Positions 15,747 through 24,929 of a DNA stretch of 28,808 nt are shown piece by piece. Below the pieces are notes generated by a model that did not search any database, was not told the DNA's origin, and was given only the letters and a program-made list of their open reading frames with translations. Made by a program: the position numbers and the translations under genes. Origin of the DNA: SG8-41 sp036555035 (GTDB lineage: Bacteria > Pseudomonadota > Gammaproteobacteria > Burkholderiales > SG8-41); NCBI GenBank assembly GCA_036555035.1, contig DATBMB010000112.1, positions 1 to 28,808 of the forward strand. The letters run 5' to 3'. Positions within the stretch are counted from its first letter, which is position 1. Every line of letters starts with the position of its first letter.

Positions 15747-18440
15747 CTAGACACCCATCACGCTTTTCCATAGCTCGCGCACGGCCCGGATTTCCTGCGC
15801 GACCTCGCCGGGCGCGATGCGGGCGTATTTATCGCCCTTCAGTCGCAACCCGTGCTGGAGCTGGCGCAGCCGCCGGTAGGCGTCGTGCGCCGCCTGCGCG
15901 CGGTCCCCGGGGAGCAGCCCGAGGCGCGCCGCGAGCTTGAGGAGAGCGAGGTTGCCGATGTTCCCGGTCAGCTCCGCGTGCATCCGGGCGTGGCCCAGCA
16001 CGAGGTACTGCACGGCGAACTCCACGTCGACGATGCCCCCGGGATCGTGCTTCAGGTCGAAGAGCTGGCTGCGGTTGGGGTGGGCATCGTGCAGCTTCGC
16101 GCGCATTTCCGAGATCGCCTGGCGCAGCGCCCCGAGGTCGCGCGCCTTGCGCAATACGGAAATTCGCAGCGCCTCGAACGCGGCGCCGATCTCGCGGTCC
16201 CCGGCGACGAAGCGCGCGCGCGTGAGCGCCTGCTGCTCCCACACCCAGGCCTTCTCCATTTGGTACTCGCAGTAGCTCTCGAGCGGGCTTACCATCAACC
16301 CGCCCGCGCCGTCGGGGCGGAGCCTCAGGTCGGTTTCGTAGAGCACCCCTGCGGGCGTGATGCTGGTGAGCCACCGGTTGATGCGCTGGGCGAACCGGGA
16401 GTAGTTCTCCGCCGCCTCCGGCGCGGGGTCATCGTACAGGAAGACGAGGTCGAGGTCGGAGGCGTAGCCGAGCTCCTTGCCGCCGAGCTTGCCGTAGCCG
16501 ATCACGGCGAAGCGCGGGGTCTCGCGATGCGCGGGGCGCATGCGCCACGTCGCGTGCAGCACCTCCTCCAGCACCACGCACGCAAGATCGCTCAGGTGGT
16601 CGCTCAGCGTCTCGATCGGCAGCAGGCCCGCGAGGTCCTGCGCGATGAGGCGCAGGGTCTGCGCGTGCTTGAAGTGGCGGAGAATGTCCATTTGTTTCTC
16701 GGTATCCCCCGCGGCCTCGTCCATCAGCGCCCTGAGTGACCGGGTCGCGGACGGCCAGTGGGGCGCGGCATAGAGCGCCCGCGCATCCAGCAGCTCGTCG
16801 AGCAGTATGGGATGGGCAGTCAGGTACTGGGCGACCCAGGGGCTTGCGCTCATCATCGCGGCAAGCCGGGACAGCGCCTGGGGGTACTCCTTGAGCAGCG
16901 CGAGGTAGGCGCCGCGGCGCGCAATGCTCTCGAGCAGCCCGATCAACCGCTCGAGCGTGACGTCGGGGTCCTGCCCGGCCGCCGCGGCCTCCACCGCGAG
17001 CGGCACCAGGTGGTCGAGCAGCGCCTGGCTCGCGGCCGGCATCTCGCGGTAGCGGCTCGCCGCGCGCATGCCGCGCAGCCGCTCGCCGATAGCCGCGGGA
17101 TCGCGAAAGCCGAGTCCCGCGAGCAGTCCGGTCGAGCGCTCGACGTCGAGCGCGCCCTGCCACAGGCGCGCGAGCGCGTGCTCGCTCTCGGGCGCGGCGG
17201 CGAAGATCGCCTCGAAGTGCCGGGTGACGTTGCCGCGGTGCCGCTCGAGGGCGGCCGCGAGCGCTCCCGGATCGTGCAGCCCCATCGCCTCGGCGATCAG
17301 CGCGCGATCGGCATCGCCGGCGGGCATGACATGCGTCTGCTGGTCGTCGAGATACTGCAGGCGGTGCTCGAGGTTGCGCAGGAATCCGTATGCATCGGTC
17401 AACTCCTGCGCCGCCGCCTCCGGCAGCAGGTTGCGCCGCGCGAGCTGCGCCAGCACATCGAGCGTGGGCTGCGTGCGCAGCTCGGGCTCGCGCCCGCCGC
17501 GGATCAGCTGGAACACCTGCGCGATGAACTCGATCTCGCGGATGCCGCCGGGTCCGAGCTTGATGTTGTCCGCGATGTCGCGGCGCTCCACCTCGTGGCG
17601 GATCTGCCGGTGCAGCTCGCGCAGGGCTCCGATCGCGTTGTAGTCGAGGTGCCGGCGATAGACGAAGGGCTGGACCCGCTCCATCAGCTCGGGGCCGCGG
17701 TCGCCGGTGAGCAGGCGCGCCTTGATCCAGGCGTAGCGCTCCCATTCCCGCCCCTGCGTGACGAAGTAGTTCTCGAGCGCATCGAAGCTCGTGGCGAGCG
17801 GCCCGGCATCGCCGTAGGGCCGAAGCCGCATGTCCACGCGGAACACGTAGCCGTCGGCGGTCGCTTCGGAGAGCGTCGCGATCAGCCGTCGGCCGAGCGC
17901 CGTCCAGTACTCGTGACTGCTGATGGGACGCGGCCCCTGCGTCTCGCCCTCCTCCGGATAGGCGAAGACGAGGTCGACGTCGGAGGAGACGTTCAGCTCC
18001 GCGCCGCCGAGCTTGCCCATGCCGATCACGTGAAGCTGCTGCGCACGCCCGCTCGCGGCGCCGAGCGCGCGGCCGTGCCGCTCCGCAAGCCGCTCCTCGA
18101 GCCCTGCGAGAGCGTGGGCGATCGCGGTTTCGGCAAGCGCAGTCGTCGTCGCCGTCACCTCCGCAAGCGTTGCGAGACCGCCCAGGTCGCGCGCGATCAG
18201 ACGCAGCATGACCCGCTTGCGCAAGGCGCGCAGCGCCCGCTTGAGCGTGTCGTCATCCGCCGACGGGTGCGCCTGGAGGAACGCCTGCATCTCGGCGCGA
18301 CTGAACGGCTGACCCGTTCCCGCATCCAACCCGAGTGCAGGCTCGGCCTCGAGCAGGCGCTCGACGTAGCGGCTGAGCCGCGCGGCGCGCGCGATGTGCG
18401 CGTCGGCGCGCGGCGCCGCACGCGCGTTATGGGATTCCAT
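15747..18440 (-). CDS. glnE: Bifunctional glutamine synthetase adenylyltransferase/adenylyl-removing enzyme
   Basis: GlnE attaches AMP to and removes it from glutamine synthetase in response to PII, adjusting nitrogen assimilation. The protein has 897 residues (E. coli about 946). Two nucleotidyltransferase domains are visible. The N-terminal deadenylylase has GMGKLGGAELNVSSDVDLVF at about 140-159. The C-terminal adenylylase has GYGKLGGKELGYASDLDLVF near 648-667. Each has its paired metal-binding Asp residues. The linker with HLDYNAIGALRELHRQI and GPGGIREIEFIAQVFQLIRGG is typical, as is the repeated HDPGGIVDVEFAVQYLVL near the end. The ATG at 18440 has no clear ribosome site. It is divergent from yhdP with only 29 bp between starts, and convergent with the cyclase across the repeat-filled gap. 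Confidence 0.96.
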   Translation of the reverse strand: MESHNARAAPRADAHIARAARLSRYVERLLEAEPALGLDAGTGQPFSRAEMQAFLQAHPSADDDTLKRALRALRKRVMLRLIARDLGGLATLAEVTATTTALAETAIAHALAGLEERLAERHGRALGAASGRAQQLHVIGMGKLGGAELNVSSDVDLVFAYPEEGETQGPRPISSHEYWTALGRRLIATLSEATADGYVFRVDMRLRPYGDAGPLATSFDALENYFVTQGREWERYAWIKARLLTGDRGPELMERVQPFVYRRHLDYNAIGALRELHRQIRHEVERRDIADNIKLGPGGIREIEFIAQVFQLIRGGREPELRTQPTLDVLAQLARRNLLPEAAAQELTDAYGFLRNLEHRLQYLDDQQTHVMPAGDADRALIAEAMGLHDPGALAAALERHRGNVTRHFEAIFAAAPESEHALARLWQGALDVERSTGLLAGLGFRDPAAIGERLRGMRAASRYREMPAASQALLDHLVPLAVEAAAAGQDPDVTLERLIGLLESIARRGAYLALLKEYPQALSRLAAMMSASPWVAQYLTAHPILLDELLDARALYAAPHWPSATRSLRALMDEAAGDTEKQMDILRHFKHAQTLRLIAQDLAGLLPIETLSDHLSDLACVVLEEVLHATWRMRPAHRETPRFAVIGYGKLGGKELGYASDLDLVFLYDDPAPEAAENYSRFAQRINRWLTSITPAGVLYETDLRLRPDGAGGLMVSPLESYCEYQMEKAWVWEQQALTRARFVAGDREIGAAFEALRISVLRKARDLGALRQAISEMRAKLHDAHPNRSQLFDLKHDPGGIVDVEFAVQYLVLGHARMHAELTGNIGNLALLKLAARLGLLPGDRAQAAHDAYRRLRQLQHGLRLKGDKYARIAPGEVAQEIRAVRELWKSVMGV

Positions 18441-18453
18441 GGCGGGTTCGGGT

Positions 18454-18459
18454 TAGAAT
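18454..18459 (+). promoter_or_regulatory. Putative -10 element (TAGAAT) for yhdP
   Basis: TAGAAT lies 10 bp before the TTG start of yhdP inside the 29-bp glnE/yhdP spacer. A start site near 18466 would leave almost no leader. Its -35 region would lie inside the glnE coding start. Confidence 0.4.
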
Positions 18460-18469
18460 ACGTAAATCC

Positions 18470-21400
18470 TTGACTCAATATCGCATTTTTTCCAAGCCCA
18501 GGCAAAAACCGAAGGCCCCTGGGCGGTTCCGGTGGCTCGGCATCGGCTCGCTCTGGGTGTATCGCGTGCTCACCTGGAGCGTGCTGGCGGTCGGACTCGC
18601 GTTCGCCGGGACGGTGATCGCGCTGCGCCACTGGGTGCTGCCCGACATCGAGAGCTACCGCGAGGACATCGAGCGCATCGTCAGCGAGCGCACGCGGCAA
18701 AAAGTCACGATCGGAGCGATCCACGCGCAGTGGGAGGGCCTGCGCCCGCAGCTCGTGCTCGAGCGCGTCACGGTACATGACGCCGCGGGACGGGCGGCGC
18801 TCGAGCTCTCACGCATCGACAACACCCTGTCGTGGTGGTCAGTGCCCGCCCTGGAGCTGCGCTTCCACTCTCTCGACATCTACCGTCCCACGCTCAACAT
18901 CCGCCGCGATGCGCAGGATGTCGTGTCGATTGCCGGGGTTGAGATCGCCGAGGGCGGCGGCGGAGGCGGGAACCCGTTCGCTGACTGGCTGCTGCGCCAG
19001 CGCGAGATCGAGATCCACGATGCAACGATCGTCTGGAACGACGAGCGGCGCAAGGCGCCCCAGCTCGAGCTGAAGAACGTCCACCTGCATCTCGTCAGCA
19101 GCGGCGGCCGGCACCGCTTCGGGCTGCTGGCGACCCCGCCCAGGGAGCTGGCTGCGCCGCTCGATGTGCGCGGAGACCTGCGGGGCAACAGCCTCGCTGC
19201 GCTCGCCGACTGGAACGGGAAGCTCTTCGTCCAGCTCGACTACGCTGACATCGCCGCCTGGCGCAACTGGGTGTCCTTTCCCATCGAGTTTCCCCGCGGC
19301 GCGGGCGCGCTGCGCGCGTGGCTGACGTTCAGCCGCCACCGGCTGGTCGAGGCCGTCGCAGACGTGCAGCTCGCCAACGTCAACACGCGCCTCGGCTCCG
19401 ACCTGCCGCTGCTCGACCTGTCGCGCTTGTCCGGGCGGCTGGGATGGAAGCAGTCCGACACCGGCTACGAGATCACGACCTCGCGGCTCGGGCTCACCAC
19501 GACCGGCGGCATGGCGCTGCCGCCCGCGGATTTCCTGTTGCGGATCGAAAACGGCGCGGGTTCGCCCTCCGGTGGCGAGATGCAGGCGAGCGCGCTCGAG
19601 CTCGCGCCGCTGGTCGCGCTCGCGGATCACCTGCCGCTCGGGCAGGAGACGCGCCGGCAGCTCGCCGAGTACTCGCCCCGGGGCAGCGTGCGCGATGTGG
19701 TCGTGCGCTGGACCGGGGACTGGAGCGCGCCGCAGCGCTACAGCGTGCGCGGGCGCTTCCAGCGCATTTCGCTCAACCGCTCGGGGCGGCTCCCGGGATT
19801 CGCCGGGATAAGCGGCATGGTGGAAGCGAGCGAGCGCGGCGGCACGCTGTTCCTGAACTCGCAGAAGACCGTCGTGGAGATGCCGCTGGTGTTCCAGGAT
19901 GTGCACGAGCTCGACGCGCTCTCGGCGCAGATCTCCTGGGCGAGGAGCGGCGCGGACACCGAGCTGTGGATCAACAACGTCGCGTTCTCCAACGCGCACC
20001 TCGCCGGGTCGGTGTTCGGGGTCTACCGGACCGCGGGGAGCAAGAAGGGCAGCATCGACCTCACCGGCCGGCTCACGCGGGCCGACGCGCGCTTCGTGAG
20101 CCGCTATGTCCCGCTCGTCCTGAGCCAGGCGACCCGCGACTGGCTCGACGCCGCGTTTCTCGCCGGCCACTCGAGCAACGCCACGCTGCGGCTGAAGGGC
20201 AGGCTCGAGGACTTTCCGTTCCGCGGCGGCGCCAACGGGGTGTTCCAGGTCACGGCCCGGATCACCGACGGGGTGCTCCATTACGGGAAAGGATGGCCCG
20301 ACATCTCGAACATCGCCTGCGATCTCGTGTTCCGCTCGGAGCGCATGGACATCCACGCCTGGGAGGGCACCATCCTGGGCGCGCGCCTCGCGAAAGTGCG
20401 GGTCGGGATTCCCGACCTGACGCCCGGAAAGGAGACCCTCAATGTGGCGGGAGAGGCCGAGGGGCCGACCGCAACGTTCCTCGAGTTCATCGAGAAGAGC
20501 CCGGTCGCCGGGATGATCGACGATTTCACCCGCGGCTGGCAGGCGCAGGGCGCGGGCCGGCTGGCGCTGAAGCTCGCCATTCCCCTGGGCGATACCTCGA
20601 AGAGCACGGTCGCGGGCACCTACCAGTTTGCGGGCAATGCAATCACGATTTCCCCGGAGATACCGGTCGTGGAGCAGGCGGGCGGCCGGCTCGACTTCAC
20701 CAATACGTCAGTGCGCACGCAGGACGTGAAGGGCGTCCTGCTGGGCGGGCCGGTGTCGATCTCGGCATCGACGGTACGCGAGGGCCCGGTGCGGATCGAC
20801 GCCCAGGGACGGGTCAACGCCGACGCGGCCCGCCGTACCGCAGCACCGCAGTGGGTGCAGTACCTGCGCGGCGCGACCGACTGGCGCGCGACGTTGCGCG
20901 CCCGCGCGCGCAGCGCGGACGTCGTGATCGAATCGGACCTGCAGGGCCTCGCGGTCAATCTGCCGGCTCCGCTGGCGAAGGCGGCCGCCGAGACCTGGCC
21001 CACGCGCTTGGAGCGCCGCGTCACGGCGGCGGGCCAGGACCGGCTGAGCCTGTCCGTCGCCGACATCGTCAGCATGAACCTGCTGCGGCGGATCGAGGGC
21101 GAGCGGGCCAGGATCACGCGTGGCAGCATCCGCTTCGGTGCCGCCGCCGCGGTGGAGTCCGACCGCAACGGCGTTTGGGTGAGCGGCGCGGTGAAAGCGC
21201 TCGACGCCGACCGCTGGATCGCAATGTTGGGGCGGGGCGAGGGCGCGACGCGCGTGGAGTGGGGTGGCATCGACCTTCGCCTCGGCACGCTGGATGCGCT
21301 GGGATTGCGCTTCAGCGACCTGGCGATTCAGGCCTCCGCCACGGGCGCGGAGTGGCAATCCACCCTGTCCGGGAAGGAACTGGAGGGGACCGTCGTGTGG

Positions 21401-22357
21401 CAGCCGCAGGGCACCGGCAAGCTCGTGGCGCGGATGAAGGCGTTCGCCATTCCTGCGTCGACGCCCGGCGCTGAAGCGGCGCCGAGCGGCGAGGCGCAGG
21501 CCAACACGGAACCACGGGACTTCCCCGCGCTCGACATCGTCGCCGAGCAGTTCCGCGTCCGCGACCTGCAGCTGGGGCGGCTCGAGCTCACCGCCGTGCC
21601 AGAGGGACGCGACTGGCGACTCGACCGGCTCACCCTCGTCAATCCCGAGGGGAAGCTGGAGCTGGACGGCATGTGGCAGCTCTCGCTGCCCCGGCCGATG
21701 ACGCAGGTCAACCTGCGCCTGGAAGCGAGCAACGTCGGCAGCCTCCTCGCGCGCCTCGGCTACCCGGAGGGCGTGCGGCGCGGCACGGCGACGCTGCAGG
21801 GATCGCTCTCGTGGGCAGGCGCGCCCTATGAGCTCGATTACTCGACGATGTCCGGCAAGCTCGAGCTCGAGGCGGCCAAGGGGCAGTTCGTCAAGCTCGA
21901 CCCGGGCATCGGGAAGCTCCTCGGCGTCATGAACCTGCAGTCGCTGCCGCGTCGCGCGACGCTGGATTTCCGCGACGTCTTCAGCGAGGGCTTTGCCTTC
22001 GACGAGATCGCCGGCGCGGCCTCGATCGAGCGCGGCACGGCCACCACCGAGGGCTTCCGCGTCCGGGGGCCGGCCGCGGGCGTCGTCATGTCCGGGACGG
22101 TGGACCTCGCGCACGAGACCCAGAACCTGAGGGTGCGCATCACGCCGCAGCTCACGGAGTCCGTGGCGGTGGCCGGGGCGCTCGTCGGCGGGCCGATCGC
22201 CGGGGTAGCGGCGTATCTCGCGCAGAAAGCGCTGAGAGATCCCTTCGGCCAGGCCGCCGCCTACGAGTACGACGTCGCCGGCACCTGGTCCGAGCCGACG
22301 GTGAAGCGGGCGCCGCGCCCGGTGGTCGAAGTGGGACCCCAGACGGGGCCCGAGTAA
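18470..22357 (+). CDS. yhdP: YhdP-family AsmA-like envelope protein
   Basis: This is a giant inner-membrane-anchored periplasmic protein of 1295 residues (E. coli YhdP about 1266). The family bridges the two membranes and is implicated in phospholipid transport to the outer membrane. One N-terminal helix, WLGIGSLWVYRVLTWSVLAVGLAFAGTVIAL at about 23-53, is followed by IESYREDIERIVSERTRQKVTIGAI, the usual start of the beta-rich groove. A Gly run (EGGGGGGNPF) near 160-169 is a flexible insertion. The C-terminal AsmA-like part includes VNLRLEASNVGSLLARLGYPEGVRRGTATLQG and VRGPAAGVVMSGTVDLAHETQNL, ending with ALVGGPIAGVAAYLAQKALRDPFGQA. The TTG at 18470 is the only start that keeps the anchor; there is no ATG or GTG in this frame just upstream. 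It is followed by the nitrilase gene after 3 bp. Confidence 0.94.
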   Translation: MTQYRIFSKPRQKPKAPGRFRWLGIGSLWVYRVLTWSVLAVGLAFAGTVIALRHWVLPDIESYREDIERIVSERTRQKVTIGAIHAQWEGLRPQLVLERVTVHDAAGRAALELSRIDNTLSWWSVPALELRFHSLDIYRPTLNIRRDAQDVVSIAGVEIAEGGGGGGNPFADWLLRQREIEIHDATIVWNDERRKAPQLELKNVHLHLVSSGGRHRFGLLATPPRELAAPLDVRGDLRGNSLAALADWNGKLFVQLDYADIAAWRNWVSFPIEFPRGAGALRAWLTFSRHRLVEAVADVQLANVNTRLGSDLPLLDLSRLSGRLGWKQSDTGYEITTSRLGLTTTGGMALPPADFLLRIENGAGSPSGGEMQASALELAPLVALADHLPLGQETRRQLAEYSPRGSVRDVVVRWTGDWSAPQRYSVRGRFQRISLNRSGRLPGFAGISGMVEASERGGTLFLNSQKTVVEMPLVFQDVHELDALSAQISWARSGADTELWINNVAFSNAHLAGSVFGVYRTAGSKKGSIDLTGRLTRADARFVSRYVPLVLSQATRDWLDAAFLAGHSSNATLRLKGRLEDFPFRGGANGVFQVTARITDGVLHYGKGWPDISNIACDLVFRSERMDIHAWEGTILGARLAKVRVGIPDLTPGKETLNVAGEAEGPTATFLEFIEKSPVAGMIDDFTRGWQAQGAGRLALKLAIPLGDTSKSTVAGTYQFAGNAITISPEIPVVEQAGGRLDFTNTSVRTQDVKGVLLGGPVSISASTVREGPVRIDAQGRVNADAARRTAAPQWVQYLRGATDWRATLRARARSADVVIESDLQGLAVNLPAPLAKAAAETWPTRLERRVTAAGQDRLSLSVADIVSMNLLRRIEGERARITRGSIRFGAAAAVESDRNGVWVSGAVKALDADRWIAMLGRGEGATRVEWGGIDLRLGTLDALGLRFSDLAIQASATGAEWQSTLSGKELEGTVVWQPQGTGKLVARMKAFAIPASTPGAEAAPSGEAQANTEPRDFPALDIVAEQFRVRDLQLGRLELTAVPEGRDWRLDRLTLVNPEGKLELDGMWQLSLPRPMTQVNLRLEASNVGSLLARLGYPEGVRRGTATLQGSLSWAGAPYELDYSTMSGKLELEAAKGQFVKLDPGIGKLLGVMNLQSLPRRATLDFRDVFSEGFAFDEIAGAASIERGTATTEGFRVRGPAAGVVMSGTVDLAHETQNLRVRITPQLTESVAVAGALVGGPIAGVAAYLAQKALRDPFGQAAAYEYDVAGTWSEPTVKRAPRPVVEVGPQTGPE

Positions 22358-22360
22358 CCC

Positions 22361-23236
22361 GTGAGCGAATCGAATTCGTCCTTCGGCAAGTCCCGCCCTC
22401 ACGTCGCGAGGTCCGACGCGCAGCCCGGCGTGACGCGCATCGCGGCGGTGCAACTCGCCTCGGGGCCCAACGTCAAGGGCAACCTCGACGAGGCCGGGCG
22501 CTTGATCGAGATGGCGGCGGCCCAGGGCGCGAAGCTGGTGGCCCTGCCGGAGTACTTTCCCATCATGGGGATGCGGGACGACGACAAGGTCAAGGTGCGC
22601 GAGAAGCCCGGCGCGGGCCCGATCCAGGAATTTCTCGCCGCGACGGCGCGCAGGCATGGCATCTGGCTCGTCGGCGGCACCGTGCCCCTCGAGTCCTCGA
22701 GCCCCGACAAGGTGCGCAACAGCTGCCTCGTCTACGACGGCGAGGGCCGGCTCGCCGCGCGCTACGACAAGATCCACCTCTTCGGCTTCGCCATGGGCAA
22801 GGAGCGCTATGACGAGGAGCGCACCATCGAGCCGGGGACCGAGGTCGTGACCGTGGACACGCCGTTCGCGCGGCTCGGGCTCTCGATCTGCTATGACCTG
22901 CGCTTCCCGGAGCTCTACCGGGCGATGAAGCCCGTGGATATCATCCTCGTGCCCTCGGCGTTCACCGAGACCACGGGCAAGGCGCACTGGGAGACGCTCA
23001 TCCGGGCGCGCGCCATCGAGAACCTCGCCTACGTGCTCGCGCCGGCCCAGGGCGGATACCACGTCAACGGGCGCGAGACCCACGGCGACAGCATGATCGT
23101 GGATCCCTGGGGCGTGGTGCTCGACCGGCTGCCGCGCGGCTCCGGGGTGGTTTCGGCCGGGATCAACCTGCAGCACCTGCGCAACCTGCGCCAGGCCCTG
23201 CCTTCGCTGAACCATCGGACGCTGCACCGCTGCTGA
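22361..23236 (+). CDS. Nitrilase-family amidase (Nit1/deaminated-glutathione amidase type)
   Basis: This is a carbon-nitrogen hydrolase of 291 residues with the catalytic triad Glu64 (LPEYFP), Lys137 (YDKIHLF) and Cys177 (SICYDLRFPE). The DKIHLFGF and CYDLRFPELYR wording and the downstream AHWETLIRARAIENLAYVLAPAQGG are typical of the Nit1/Nit2 branch. That branch repairs deaminated glutathione or hydrolyses omega-amides, so a metabolite-repair role is likely. The GTG at 22361 follows yhdP by 3 bp. The first 24 residues (Ser-rich) precede the conserved domain, and GTG at 22430 is an alternative start without a better ribosome site. A palindromic repeat begins 7 bp after the stop. Confidence 0.9.
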   Translation: MSESNSSFGKSRPHVARSDAQPGVTRIAAVQLASGPNVKGNLDEAGRLIEMAAAQGAKLVALPEYFPIMGMRDDDKVKVREKPGAGPIQEFLAATARRHGIWLVGGTVPLESSSPDKVRNSCLVYDGEGRLAARYDKIHLFGFAMGKERYDEERTIEPGTEVVTVDTPFARLGLSICYDLRFPELYRAMKPVDIILVPSAFTETTGKAHWETLIRARAIENLAYVLAPAQGGYHVNGRETHGDSMIVDPWGVVLDRLPRGSGVVSAGINLQHLRNLRQALPSLNHRTLHRC

Positions 23237-23242
23237 AACAGT

Positions 23243-23417
23243 CGTCATTCCCGCGCATGCCGCGGGGCGGGTCCTGTCAGAGCAGTTGTGATCTTCTCCG
23301 GATTTCCCAGCCCGCTTGGTCAATTGATTTGGATAACTCCCCTGGACAGCCAGTACCAGTACCGGAAATCCGGAACCAGATCCCAACCGCTCTGCCACCC
23401 GGCCCGCGGGAGTGACG
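23243..23417 (+). repeat. Palindromic intergenic repeat, copy B, nested in a split ATTCCC-type palindrome
   Basis: The core 23263-23410 matches copies A and C, including CAATTG and AGTACCAGTACCGG. It is flanked by CGTCATTCCCGCG at 23243-23255 and CGCGGGAGTGACG at 23405-23417, which are inverted partners with one mismatch. The nested structure fills nearly the whole 197-bp gap between the nitrilase and tldD genes and would fold as one long hairpin in a transcript crossing it. The 56-bp left module of copies A and C is missing. Confidence 0.88.
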
Positions 23418-23419
23418 GG

Positions 23420-23425
23420 TATACT
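23420..23425 (+). promoter_or_regulatory. Putative -10 element (TATACT) for tldD
   Basis: TATACT lies just outside repeat copy B. A -35 at 17-bp spacing (23397-23402) would lie inside the repeat and matches consensus poorly. A start site near 23432 would make the ATG at 23434 almost leaderless, while the GTG at 23464 would have a 30-nt leader. Confidence 0.4.
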
Positions 23426-23433
23426 GAGCGCCG

Positions 23434-24909
23434 ATGAAACCCGAGAACCGCCAGGAGACCCGCGTGCTCGAGCGCGAGACCTCCTTTGCTACCGCGAACG
23501 AGGTCCTGCTCGCGCCGTACTCCCTGGATTCCCGCCAGCTGCAGTCGGTCTTCGGCCAGATCCTGGCGCACCGGGTGGACTACGCCGACCTCTACTTCCA
23601 GTACACGCGCAGCGAGTCCTGGAGCCTGGAGGAGGGCATCGTCAAGTCCGGCAGCTTCAATATCGACCAGGGCGTGGGCGTGCGGGCGGTGAGCGGGGAG
23701 AAGACCGCCTTCGCCTATTCCGACGACATCAGCTTGACCGCGCTCGAGGCCGCGGCCCAGGCGACGCGGGCGATCGCGCGCCAGGGCCAGGCCGGCCGCA
23801 AGCGGGTGGCGCGCCGCGCCGCGGGCCACAATCTCTACACGCCTCACGACCCGATCTCCGGGCTGCCGGACCCGGCCAAGGTCGCGCTGCTCGAGCGCAT
23901 CGAGCGGCGCGCGCGCGCGCTCGACCCGCGCGTGACGCAGGTCATGGCGTACCTCGCGGGCGAGTACGAAGTCGTTCTGGTCGCGCGCTCGGACGGCATC
24001 CTGGCGGCCGACGTGCGTCCCCTGGTGCGGCTCTCGCTCCAGGTGATCGTCGAGCAGGACGGCCGGCGCGAGCAGGGCAGCTCCGGCGGCGGCGGGCGCT
24101 TCGACTACGCCTATTTCACCGACGAGGTGGTGGAGGACTACGCGCGCAAGGCCGTCGACCAGGCATTGGTCAATCTCGAGGCGCGGCCCGCGCCCGCCGG
24201 CACCATGACCGTGGTGCTCGGGCCGGGCTGGCCCGGCGTGCTGCTGCACGAGGCGATCGGTCACGGGCTCGAGGGCGATTTCAACCGCAAGGGCACGTCC
24301 GCCTTCAGCGGGCGCATGGGCGAACGGGTCGCTGCGCCGGGCGTCACCGTGGTGGACGACGGCACGATCGCGCGCCGGCGCGGCTCGCTCAACGTCGACG
24401 ACGAGGGCCAGCCGACGCAGCGCAACGTCCTGATCGAGAACGGCGTGCTGAAGGGCTACCTGCAGGATAGCCTCAACGCGCGGTTGATGAAGGTGCGCCC
24501 CACCGGCAACGGCCGCCGCGAGTCCTACGCGCACATCCCGATGCCGCGCATGACCAACACCTACATGCTGAACGGCGGCATGCCGCGCGAGGAGATCATC
24601 GCCTCCGTGAAAAGCGGCCTCTACGCGGTCAATTTCGGCGGGGGGCAGGTGGACATCACCAGCGGCAAATTCGTCTTCTCCGCCTCCGAGGCCTACGTGA
24701 TCGAGAACGGCAAGCTCGGGCATCCGGTGAAGGGCGCGACGCTGATCGGCAACGGGCCGGACGCGCTCACGCGCGTCGCGATGATCGGCGACGACTTGGC
24801 GCTCGATCCCGGCGTCGGCACCTGCGGCAAGGAAGGCCAGAGCGTGCCGGTCGGCGTCGGCCAGCCGACCCTGCGGATCGACGGCCTCACCGTCGGTGGC
24901 ACGGTTTAG
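23434..24909 (+). CDS. tldD: Metalloprotease TldD
   Basis: TldD forms a zinc protease with TldE/PmbA that degrades unfolded peptides and matures some peptide products (491 residues from this start). The zinc motif HEAIGHGLEGD is at 272-282 (His272, Glu273, His277). RNVLIENGVLKGYLQDSLNARLM, RRESYAHIPMPRMTNTYML and the C-terminal GTCGKEGQSVPVGVGQPTLRI are family hallmarks. Two starts compete. The ATG at 23434 has no ribosome site. The GTG at 23464 has AGGAG 6 nt upstream, loses only ten unconserved residues, and may well be the real start. No pmbA/tldE partner lies in the window. Confidence 0.95.
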   Translation: MKPENRQETRVLERETSFATANEVLLAPYSLDSRQLQSVFGQILAHRVDYADLYFQYTRSESWSLEEGIVKSGSFNIDQGVGVRAVSGEKTAFAYSDDISLTALEAAAQATRAIARQGQAGRKRVARRAAGHNLYTPHDPISGLPDPAKVALLERIERRARALDPRVTQVMAYLAGEYEVVLVARSDGILAADVRPLVRLSLQVIVEQDGRREQGSSGGGGRFDYAYFTDEVVEDYARKAVDQALVNLEARPAPAGTMTVVLGPGWPGVLLHEAIGHGLEGDFNRKGTSAFSGRMGERVAAPGVTVVDDGTIARRRGSLNVDDEGQPTQRNVLIENGVLKGYLQDSLNARLMKVRPTGNGRRESYAHIPMPRMTNTYMLNGGMPREEIIASVKSGLYAVNFGGGQVDITSGKFVFSASEAYVIENGKLGHPVKGATLIGNGPDALTRVAMIGDDLALDPGVGTCGKEGQSVPVGVGQPTLRIDGLTVGGTV

Positions 24910-24929
24910 AATCTATCCAAAAAACAAGA

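Noticed and set aside
20708..23398. An 896-codon open frame on the minus strand, and other long antisense frames (for example 13822-15294, 1249-2754, 5958-7136)
   Set aside because: They lie opposite genes with clear family motifs, are Arg/Ala/His/Asp-rich as expected for the complement of GC-rich coding DNA, and show no recognisable domains.
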